Source: Phallusia mammillata
Taxonomy: Eukaryota > Chordata > Ascidiacea > Phlebobranchia > Ascidiidae
Assembly: GCA_003260075.1 (NCBI GenBank)
Contig: QLIY01000330.1
Location: 1 to 64,000, forward strand
DNA length: 64,000 nucleotides
Direction: 5' to 3'
Each line of letters opens with the position of its first letter. The stretch's first letter is position 1. Below are positions 39,501-51,500 of the stretch, one piece after another. The notes below the pieces were generated by a model. It had not been told where the DNA came from. It saw only the letters and a list, made by a program, of their open reading frames with translations, and made no database searches. A program made the translations under genes and the position numbers.

Positions 39501-42500
39501 GCGCATAAAAATCCAAAAATCGTTTGTTACGTCACAGACATTACTAAAAGCATCAATGACTTTGTTATTGTTTGCGAATAAATGCATTTGGTCTGTTNAA
39601 TAAATGAATTTGGTCTGTTGATTGTGATGCGATAAATGACTATTGCAAGCACCTGAGATTTTTCAAAATCCCACACAATTTTACTTACCCACGAAATCAC
39701 TAAATAAGATTTCAGTGTACCTTTAAGGTTTCGACCAAATCGCTTCACAAAATTATTTTGATAAAAGAATCATTTTTTGTTGGACACAAAACATCATCAT
39801 AAAAATAACAGAGTGGGAAATCTGGACTTGGTGATTTACTTTAGTGGGAAACCACACCAAAAAGGTTAAGAACCATTGTACTAAGAGATAATTTGTTAAG
39901 GATTTAACTATTTTTTTGATATCTGCTATATATTATATTCACCTTTCCTGAAGCATGCGGGGAAGCCCCGTTTTTGAGCAGCAACAACGCCACCTGCTGG
40001 TTGTCAAAGTGCGCCGCCACGTGGAGAGGTGTCAGACCGTTCTGTAATAAAATAGTGTTGTCAGAAAATATGGAATAAAGATAGCACTTATGTATAAAGA
40101 AAAAAAGTTTAGTTTGTAAATATCAAAAATAAAACTGCCGATCTATTAATAATTTAGGCAAGTTCGTTAGGTCGAAAGTTCGAACCCCACCTTTCCTCCC
40201 GCATCAGGCTCAGCATCGTTTCTTATCAGGAGATTTGCAACTTCCAGTCTTCCGTATTTAGCAGCAAGATGAAGAGGAGTGAAGCCTTTCTGCAGAAAAC
40301 AAGACAAACAAATATCAGAAATCGAAACATAATTTTTTATTTCTATTGTTAGACCTTAGACTTAGAAATGTAATTTTACATTTTATCCAGAAACATCACC
40401 GCATTCTGTTTCATAAAATTGAAACATAACAAGTCCGTTACTACAGTACTCTATTTATTCCGTCGGTATAAACCCCCCCCCCTTGGTGATTTACTTTAGT
40501 GGGAAACCACACCAAAAAGGTTAAGAACCATTGTACTAAGAGATAATTTGTTAAGGATTTAACTATTTTTTTGATATCTGCTATATATTATATTCACCTT
40601 TCCTGAAGCATGCGGGGAAGCCCCGTTTTTGAGCAGCAACAACGCCACCTGCTGGTTGTCAAAGTGCGCCGCCACGTGGAGAGGTGTCAGACCGTTCTGT
40701 AATAAAATAGTGTTGTCAGAAAATATGGAATAAAGATAGCACTTATGTATAAAGAAAAAAAGTTTAGTTTGTAAATATCAAAAATAAAACTGCCGATCTA
40801 TTAATAATTTAGGCAAGTTCGTTAGGTCGAAAGTTCGAATCCCACCTTTCCTCCCGCATCAGGCTCAGCATCGTTTCTTATCAGGAGATTTGCAACTTCC
40901 AGTCTTCCGTATTTAGCAGCAAGATGAAGAGGAGTGAAGCCTTTCTGCAGAAAACAAGACAAACAAATATCAGAAATCGAAACATAATTTTTTATTTCTA
41001 TTGTTAGACTGTAATTTTACATTTTATCCAGAAACATCACCGCATTCTGTTTCATATTTAACCAAAACTAAGTTTGCTCAACAAAATTGAAACATAACAA
41101 GTCCGTTACTACAGTACTCTATTTATTCTGTCGGTATAACATTGATTTAGTTACTTAATTCTAATGCACAGATGTGTTCGTTTTTCATTAAACTTCTTTT
41201 TTCATTAAAGTGTATAAAACACGAGGCAGGTTTTGGACCCACAAAGTTTTTCAGGTGTTTGAAATGTACCTTGGTTGTCATGGCCACAGATGCCTTCTTG
41301 TCCAATAGCGTCTCGCAAATATCCACGTGACCTTCCTTGGCAGCAACGTGCAGTGGAGTGTAACCATCCTCCATTGTTGCGTCAACAGTAGCCCCGTTCT
41401 AGAATCACAACAAAAGCGTTTCAAACAGAAAATGTTTGTTATCAATGAATCGAGGTTGTGTCATTCAATAGTTTTGGTTTGGTTGTATTACTGTCTCTTT
41501 CCATGATAAGAACAAGACAAAATTGTAAATATGGTCACAATAAAACAGGAGAGACAATTTTGTAACGATATTTAAATTTACGATGTAATACAGTAAATCT
41601 GATTTTGTCAAAAAGATAAAGCATTTCAATTGAAGAAATGGCATTATTGTTAATGTATGACACAAAACATCATGATTTTAGCGAAAAACTACACTAAAAA
41701 GGGTAAGAACCACTACTAGAGTCTGTAGTTTCCCATTTAGATTATTATAACAGGTACCACATTAGCCAGTGCTGAGGATAGTACAACTTCCAAAACTCAA
41801 TGACCTATTTCGGATTATGAGTTACTCTTTAAACAATTTAAATGGTTTTTTTACAAGCAATGTTTTTCGACGTCCTTTTCGTTTCGTTAGACATGTTTCT
41901 TTACCTTGATAAGAAGTTTCAAAATTTCGTGTTTGTTCAATCTGGCCGCTAGGTGGAGGCATGTCTGCGATTCCTGAAATCAAACAATCGTAAAGAACCC
42001 ATAACTACCAACAAACTGTTTCAAAAGCTTGTCCGCAATCATTTTTATGTTATCTTACCTCAACATATATTCCTTCCCAAATCTTCAGTGAGCAAAAATT
42101 AACGAAACAAATTAAGATTTCTATAGTCGCAAAACTGACATCAAAAACCGAATTAACCCAACCATTAAAAAACCCAGATGAAGACGTCGTCGTCAAATCG
42201 TGGAAAAGTTATAAATTATAATCATAGTGGCGAAATTGCAAAACATTGTTTTTCCACTAACCCAGTTCGAATTTAAATCTTATCTTTTGTCTTTTCGATT
42301 TAAGTGACATTTGCTTTTTTTCACTGGATTTAAACAAATTTGGTTGTGGACAGTTTAGGTCCTTGGATAATATTGCAATAGACTTAAATGCAATTTCCCT
42401 TTGGTTTTGTCAATTTTTTACTTTAAAATTTTTTTATAACAAAACTGAAATTACAAATTACCGAAATATTAACATGTTGACGTAGATTTGCGATTATTGA

Positions 42501-45500
42501 ATAACTTCGTAGGTAATCGTTTTTTTATGATTAGAAACGACAGTCCTGTCAAAACCAAAGCGTTTTATTTAACTTTTAGATTTTGTGTCATACTAGCTTA
42601 CGACATATTTTTTGTGTGTGAAAAATTCGTCTCGTTTATTGTGCCTTGTTATTAATTTTAGCCCGAATTCTCGACGAAAAAAGGTGTAAAGTTTGCATTT
42701 CCATTTGTACACTTCTTATGTATATTTCATACCTTATATGTACAAGGCATATTTAAGCTACACACAATGTATGCTGCTTTATAGTGAAAACAAACACAAT
42801 ATACACGTACACACATAAAAATAAACAATAAAACAACAAAACAATAACAAACTGAGGAACGGTCTCGCGCCGGTTTATGACGTCACAATTGGTTTTGGGC
42901 GTGGCGGTTCGCAGGCACGTTCCCTTGTAATTCGAGAATATTGCTTTTTTATGAATGAAAAGAAAAAGATGTTTTGTGGGAAAATGGGAATTTTGCTGTG
43001 GGGAAAAACCGGAGCGGGAACGTACCTGAGTTGACATGGACCAGGGACGAGCCCATGAAAGGCATGCGGCAAAAACATAAAGCGTTGTGAAAGCTGCGAT
43101 GGACGGAAATAGCTGATGTATGATTACTGAGTTTGTCAGGGTAAAGAAAAAGCAAGAAAAGCTGCCAAAAACTCAAATCATTCAGGTTTCAATTCCATGT
43201 ATCAACAGTTTTCCAAACAAACAATTTACTTAATTTTAGCTCGCGTTTTAAATGAAACTAAGCGCTTTTGAAAATTGACTAGCGGTGTATTTGTGGAAAT
43301 TTAACGCCCATTTTTTGAATTACTAAGGTAAAAAATCTAAGCTTTAATTTTTCTAGGCGCAAGAGCAAGGGCTTAAGCAAAAGGGGCAAGCAGACAAAAC
43401 ATGCATTACACACACAAAGTAACACTGTACACACACACAACAAACACACATACACACACAGAAAACACAAACATACACCAACAGAGGCTAACACAAATGG
43501 CGTTGATATATGAACTCGCGAGGAATTAATGTCTAAAAAAATTCTGAAAAATTATAAAGCACGGCTGGTGGAAATGTTTTTGACATGCAAAGAAACACTC
43601 AAGAACCGAAAAACTTCTTAAAAATCAGCCTTTTTTGAAAGCCCAAAAACATGCTATGACGACACAAACCGACGACAAAGACGCGCGAGCAAATGTTCCT
43701 CAGTTTATTACGTCACAATCGTAGCTATGACGATTGTTCGTCGTGGTCAGGCACCTGTTTGCGTGTGTCCGGTTTTGCTCCGTGACGTAGTAGAAACGTC
43801 ACAATCTCAGTTTTTCCTGATCGTGTCGCCATGTGCAAGGCTGTCTCCCCTCTCTGCGTAATAAACATCAATAATAGTTATGTTGGCTTAAATTGAAGTC
43901 TTTAAACCAGTGTTTTTCAATCTCTTTTTGTCCCCGCCCCGGTCTGGTCACCAATAACCATCACAATGCTTTGTGGCAAATAAATTTTATTTCTTTCATC
44001 TTGAGATGTTTAAATGAAAAAAAAAATGGTTTAAAATAAACAAAATACCAAAAATCATCCAATCAAAAAATGGACACAACATAAATTTGAAATATACAAA
44101 TTAGTGAACACGTATCTATTCACATTTCTTTGTGACAAAGTTTATTTTATTGCTGCATCACATTCTCTTTAGATCTAGTTAGTTGGCTGTGAACCAACAA
44201 GACTCTGAACTTACAACGTTGACCGTATTCAGTTTCGCTTTTCTCGTGATGAGCAATTCCACAATCTCGTCGTGTCCCATGAAACAAGCAATGTGGAGCG
44301 GAGTTAAACCGGACTGCAAGAAACAAAACATATTCGTGTAAAATGGCAAAACAGATAATTCTTCTCGTAGCTTTTTATTGCAATCTGTTTGTGTTGTAAA
44401 ATCACCAGCATTAAAGTTGATTATATCTCAAGCAGTTTTTGGTCGTGTACATCAGGTATTTAAAACCCGAATTGCACATTTATACAACACATGTTGATAT
44501 TACTTCGTTGCGAAACAAAATAAAACTTGGAATAGCTACAGCAACGTATTCCTCTCGTTGATAATAATAGAAAGAGCAAAATATTTGTATTGTACTTTAC
44601 GATATTGACGGTTTAATTTAAATTGGAAGCCACAGTAATTGGGTGCAATATTTTTTTATTCAGAGTATGAAAACTAAACACTAGAATATAGAAGACTTCA
44701 TTGCAAAGTCACCAAAAAACTTTTGCACACTTTTTGTTTTAGAACTTGTCCGATGCACACGACAATTTATTGCAAACACGACTAAACATTCCATCAGAGT
44801 TAAGCCAACGGTGAAAGCTTTAAATAATTCAAGGCCCTTCAGAGGCTTCCATAAATAAAACATAAGGATGGATTGCACATTTGACAGACGTGGTTTGGAA
44901 ACACGAAAAACAGTCAATATACGCTTCAGACCAGCTAGTTCCAATGGAACCTTCGCATTAATTTGCGCCGTGAAATTATAAATATATTGCACTCAAAATG
45001 TGCTGTTGACTTCTATTAATACCAATTTAAGGTCCTTAATGGCTCAAATATTTGAAAACTGAAATGTTTGTGGCTCATTTAAAAACAATAAATATTTGGA
45101 GTTTTAAAAGTAGTGATGCCCATTGAAAGTTAAATGCAAAATGTTACCACGTCATGATGTTATAAAACCAAATACTTTTGACTTATTCAAACCCTAAATT
45201 CAGTTATTCCAGCAAAAGCCATATTTTGAGTAATGTTATCAACTTTGTATAGTGTCTCAAATAATCAGGAGTCACCAGACTCAGCATGAGAGAGGGAGAC
45301 AACAGTCGCTTATAACAACAGACTGAAAACTTGTCTGAAAGTCATCCACCGTTGTGCAAAGTTTTTCACATGTAGAATTGAAATCTTACCTCTGTTACAG
45401 CTTCTATGTTTGCTTTGTAGGAGATTAGAAGCTCAACAATCTTGATTCGATTTTTCTTGCACGCCACATGGAGCGGTGTGAAACCATTCTGTGATGTGAG

Positions 45501-48500
45501 ACGAGAAAACATTTTTTTAAAGTTTTTGAATGCTTACAATGAAAACTAGGGCCATTAAAACTGCAATAAATGGGTTTGATGGTGAAAATCACACGTAAAA
45601 GTAACCTACTTTTCTGGCAGCAAGACATGGATTTAAGGCAGTTGAAGTACAAAAACAACTAAGAGAGGTATAACAAGTTTTCATTAGTGGATTTTAGGGT
45701 TTTGAATATTCTATGATCATTTTAACACTTTTCATAAACACCCAGCAAACAATAACATCCTACATATACAAGCACACACACACACACATACCAGCGCTTT
45801 GCAATCCACATTGGCATTATGGCTCAGCATAAGTTCAGCAACTGACACGTGACCACAATGGGAGGCGATGTGAAGAGCGCTCAAATAATCCTGAAAATGA
45901 AACAAAATAACAAAGTGAATGAAATGTTATTTTATTTAGGTAAACAAAATTCCATCTGGATCGTTTATTACATCACAACATCACAAAATCTTACCGAAGT
46001 GATGTCATCCACCGGATATTCCTTGTCGAGCAAAATTTCAATGACGTCAGCGTGTCCCCCTTGCGCCGCCATGTGAAGAGGAGTGAGTCCGTTCTGCAAT
46101 GGGTACGGTAAAAGTGATGGATGATAAACAATCATAAACACAAGGGTCGCACAAAACATTTGTGTGTGTCGGCAAAAACGTAAGTATGAGCCTTTACTGT
46201 TCCGCAGTTATAGATTAACAACAATAAAATGGAGAATAATGCATTTTTAGCGTTATTCTTAATAACAGATATAGAAAAAACTGAAAAAATGTTATAAAAT
46301 GCTGTTTTTCAAAGCAAACTGAAAAAGTATTATAAAATGCTGTTTTTGAGAACGAACTTAAAAAAAATATTTGAAACTCTGTTTTTTTAGAATTTTTATT
46401 CTTTTCCTGCAACAGCATACCAAGATAAGCATCTTTCAAAATCAGGTTACATCACCCACTTCACCCCTTTTTACCCTCACAAAGCCCCCGCAATCCGACC
46501 CAACCACCCACTTGTTACCCCAACATTGCAGTCATACCTTAGTCTTGGCGTATTTGGGAGTATTTTCACAATCCAGGAAAAGCTTAACAATTGGTAGATG
46601 GCCTGATCGTGCAGCGCAGTGAATAGGAATGAGGCCATCCCTCGTACATGCGTCGGGTCGCCCGTTTCTGTCCAATAGAAGGGCGCAAAACCGGGTATTC
46701 CCCCTCTTTGCGGCAACGTGCATCGGCGTGATTCCGTTCTGGAAATCAAAGGAGTTCAACAATTTTTATTTCACATTTTTTATAGCAAAATTCTTGCTTT
46801 TTAATAGTTGTTTTTAAAGGACTAAGAAGTAAGGACTGTAAGCAACTGAACGGTAAAACGTGTGCACACTTTACAATCGAAAAAAGCCAAAACAATATTA
46901 CACGACAATAGAATAATTTCCTTTGATATCTTTTGAAAAATAGACGTAATACACATTTGCGAACAAAAACTCTTTTTGTGTCCTGTTGTCAATTTTTAAC
47001 CGTTCCGTTTCGTAACCACAACTTACCCTAGCTTTGAAATCAACAGAAGCTCCCCTGTTCAGCAGCAACGTGGCAACATTTACATTCCCGTAGTGAGCAG
47101 CAATATGTAGGGCTGTGAATCCACTCTAAAGTGAAAAAAACGTGAATTAAGTCTCAAAAGTATAAAATAAAATTTGGTTCTTCAAACGTGAAAATGGCAC
47201 TGATAGTTCATGCTAATATTATAGACGTTTGCTAACTTAATGTTTACACATTTTTAACACGTTTCTGCTGCTGTGGTGTGTAACAGTGAAAGTTCGTTTT
47301 AAATTGTTCGGGGTAGACCTGGCACAAGCGATGATTTTTTGATCACCTTTACTGGGGATATCTAGTTTCACATAATATTACAAAATGAGAAAAAGCCAAT
47401 CTACATAACACAGGTGGGGCTTAGTTTAAATGCAAAAACATTATAGATGCGTTTCGTCACCATAGAAACCTTTCAGACATTCAATAGGTCTAAACACACA
47501 GCAACAAAATATTAAATGAAAACACAGCAAAACTGATGCTTTTCTACCTCTGTTGTACGATTGACCATCATCTGTTGTGGAGTCGAATGGAATGAGCATT
47601 CATGCAAATTCAAATCAGCAAAAACAATGAAAGAAAAACAAAGAAAACTTTGGTTAGAAAAATGAACATTCCAAACCAAACAACGACATTCATTTGTCAC
47701 AAATCTTTTCTACGTAATTCAAAGGTCGCGCATTTCGGCAATGGCAAAGCACATTGCTTTCAATGGTAGTAAGTTATTAAAAGAAATGAAATTGCAACTT
47801 TAGAACAAAAGCATTTAACAGAGAGACTTAATAAATGTATAGTTTTATCCAAGTTTTTAACCCTTAGTTGAATAACTTCAAAAAAATACATATTCTGTTG
47901 AAAACAAAACAAAAAAATGAACAAACTAAAAACGTGGAAAATACGTTTGTTTGAACTATAACGTTAAGAACCACACAAAAAATAAAAGAAACGAAAATTT
48001 GTAACCTTAACGTTAGAATTTAAACTAATTTTCCTACTAAACAATGCAATGTTTTGACCCCCCAAAAAATAAAAATCAAATTAATTCGTCTCCACTTACC
48101 CTGGACGTAGTGTCAGCTGTGTTGTCACTCTGAAGTAGAAGTACAGCAGCTTTAACATCATCCTTTCGTGCAGCAATATGCAAAGCAGGGAGCTTCACTC
48201 TTCCCTTCACATCGTTGTCCAATAGAAGCTGGACTACTTTGTCTTTGTTCTCTTGCAAAGCGACAGCCAAAGGAGTGAAACCATCCTAGGGAAAGAAAAC
48301 AATATTTCACGTTATGTAGGGGATTTTGGGGTATTTTTGTTTTGAATAAACTGAAATGTCTCTTTTTAAGCAACTGAATGGACACTTATTTAAGATTTAC
48401 TTGGACATATAAGTTATTAGACATGCCATGTTATTAGACAGGTTATCCACTACAAAGTTTTTCTGTTGGTAGAAGTGTGTAACAAAAGCTTTTCCCCCCC

Positions 48501-51500
48501 CCCATGTTATTAGACAGGTTATCCACTACAAAGTTTTTCTGTTGGTAGAAGCGTGTAACAAGTTTGAGTTTGAGACTTCAAGTGCCTAAAGTCAAACAAC
48601 AAATTACTTGCGCATCGAATGCTATTGTAAGATAGTACAGAATGAAATCTCAACATTTAAAAGCACGTTTGTCGTCTGGGGCTTTGTCACTACGGTGGGG
48701 TACGTGAGATCGTTTCAGGGGGTACGCATAAAATTCGAAATTTGTTTTTAAAACCGGGTAACTGTGTATGGAGGTTAAGAAAACTTGATAAATTAATAAA
48801 AACGCCATTTACCACAAAAAGATTGGAAACCGAAGGTGAAAATATCTATGTAGCATGAGCTAAAAAGAGCCTCGATTGCACCCAATAGTATCAGCACTTC
48901 GTTTCATGCACTTAACAGCATCCAAGAGACAGGGGTGGTATCGGAAGAAGTAAATTGAGGCGAAATAAATTATTGACAAAGTGGAGCTAGACCAGGAGTT
49001 GGAGGAAGCATAAATAATTGAACAGACCAAACTTATTACGCCTGGATGATGTCACCTCTATGGGGTCGGAATATGTCGGTGACCGAATGAGGGTCTGTAA
49101 GCCATTTTTGAACACACAACCATAAAGGACAAGTGGTCCAAAACTTTAACGGTCACCGGTAGAAAACAACACTAAAAATGATGTCAAAATGTTACCAAAA
49201 GGCAAAAAAGGTGTAGATGGCACATAAATTAAGATTGATTTTTTATGTTTTGTTTCCACAAGTATAATAATACGTTTTGTTTCCACAATAATAATGGTAT
49301 TTTTCTACTTTAGTCTCCTTCTTTGAGCCTATTTACTCCTACTTTATTTCTCCGTGCCCATTTATAGCGGGGAAATTGTTGTAAACGATATGATTGGTTT
49401 GATTTCAGCTACAGTGAAATAAAGATGTTCAAACAGAACAGGTCATTATCACTTTATAATCTCATTGGGTTGAAAGTTTACTAGATGACGACGTCCAATG
49501 GTAAACTTTCACAAAAGTAATATTAAAACAGCAATATTTTAAAGGTAATCAAACGTGTTGCTAAACATTACTGAATGCTAGCGAATTTTGCATCTTTTGT
49601 TGCCAATTTAATGGATATTGCGTGCTAAATATAAGAAAGTATTTCGTTCTAGTTTGCAAAAACGGTGTGAAACGTTACGAGCATTGTAGTTTTGAAAATG
49701 ATCAATAGTTAAACGAGAAAAAATATATAAACGAGTATTGCTCTTTCAGTAGTTTTTGTTGTGAATAATCGACGTTTCGATGTACCATACAAGATACCTT
49801 CGTCCAAGACAAATTTCGCATAGGACGCCCCCCCCCCGAGTATTGCTCTTTCAGTAGTTTTTGTTGTGAATAATCGACGTTTCGACGTCCTATTAGTAAT
49901 ATATTTTACACAAGACACCTTCGTCCAAGACAAATTTCGCATAGGACCTTGAACCGTCGAATATTTATGCTAAAATTGCTGTAAGAGCAATACTCGTTAA
50001 TACATTATGTCAGCGTAGCAACAGCTTTACTGGGGAAAGATATTTAAAATCCCTGGCTTTGGAAAAGTATATAGTATCGTTTTGTTCATGTTCAGACAAT
50101 CTTACCTCCGTTGAAATACTTTGGTTTGCGCCGTGGTTAAGAAGATATTCCACTATGACTTCATGACCTTCCTGTGCGGCCATGTACAGAGGAGTGAAAG
50201 CATTCTGTGTTCAACAACAACATGTGAACGTGAGAAGCGATTTAAGTGACTGAATGCCAGGCCATACACAAGGGAAATAAGGTTATAGTTGTTTCCGAAA
50301 ACTCAATCGTTATGAATCGAGTTGTTATTAGGTTGGTTAAAAAATAAATAAAAGTGTGTTATTATGTTTTCAATGGATCAGGTTTGGAAACAAATTTTAC
50401 AGTGTCTTTCAGAGGTCAGTTGTACGCTAGAAATATTATCCAGTATACCTATGTTTTTACGTTAATATTTAGGCATTAATTGGCTTGTAGTACTGAACGT
50501 AAAAAGAAAGAAATTAACAACACATGCTAGAATAACACCCGTATTTAATATCATTACTTTAAAAAAGCCGTTTTAGCGTTGGTTCGAAATAAATTATCCC
50601 AAAAAGAATGTGGTTGAAAAGGGAAAAGTTCTATAGGAGTAACGTGCCCTTAATTTGAGGATAAAGACCACTGCTTAGAACAGTGGTATTTATTGTGTAG
50701 AAATAAAAGTATGTTTGCATTTTCAATGATACAAGTAATGATTCCTGTACCTGTGCTTGGCTGTTTGCGTCGGCCCCTTTGGCAAGTAGTAATTCAACCA
50801 CGGCCAACTTTCCTGCCAACGATGCGATGTGTAGAGCTGTATTACCGCGCTGTTGAACAAAATAGAGATTGTTTAATGTTGCAAGTAATCAATAAATTTG
50901 CTGTACATGTTTTTAACAGCAGTGCTGCAAACGCTTTAATAACACACACACTTCATGTGGAAATTCTAAAGTAAAAAGTAACACTTGCAGAAAACTTTTT
51001 AAGTACACCTACAGGCTTAAAATTAGTGGATGGACAACATGTTTCTGGCAACAGTTGATTCATTGAACATTTGACTAAACATTTAATGTTCAATTGTTTC
51101 GGGATACTTTTGTTTAACAAATGCTTATTTGGAAATGGTACCTTAGTAGTTTGATTGATGGGCGCTCCTCGTTGCAGAAGCTCATTGATAATGCTGCAAT
51201 GACCTTCCTTTGCGGCTAGATGTAAGGCTGTCAATCCGCTCTGTACAAAAAAATGTTTCACTCTCTATCTTTCATCATCACAACAAATGTCAGAATAGGA
51301 TAATAGTAGACATGTATTTGTCTAAACAGTTGGTGCAAAACTTGCTTTATTGCCAAAGCCCACAGAAACGCAAGTACAGCCATCTTCAGTACCGCAACAA
51401 GACAAAAAGATCATTACCATGTTTGTAAAAAGATCGAGCATACAAGGTTTTGGAATTGGAAGTTTTTCGATTACAGTGATATTTAAAAAATATATTACTA

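Larger units (their letters stand above)
39828..41139. repeat. Large haplotype-type duplication (C10 at 40,473-40,482) with two copies of exons 17 and 18
   Basis: Positions 39,828-40,472 and 40,483-41,139 are near-identical, about 650 bp each, starting within the right end of the hAT MITE. Spliced as they stand, they would add two ankyrin repeats. Confidence 0.82.

Noticed and set aside
39943..40944. True tandem duplication of ankyrin repeat exons
   Set aside because: The duplicated units carry intron sequence and part of a transposon, are joined by C10, and give a non-canonical repeat number. Allelic assembly copies explain this better.
42753..43494. Minus-strand ORFs with Phe/Ser/Cys-Val-rich sequence
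   Set aside because: They arise from AC repeats and AT-rich intron sequence.
43911..44190. hAT-like left end CAGTGTTTTTCAATC
   Set aside because: No matching right end or target duplication found, so not called as an element.
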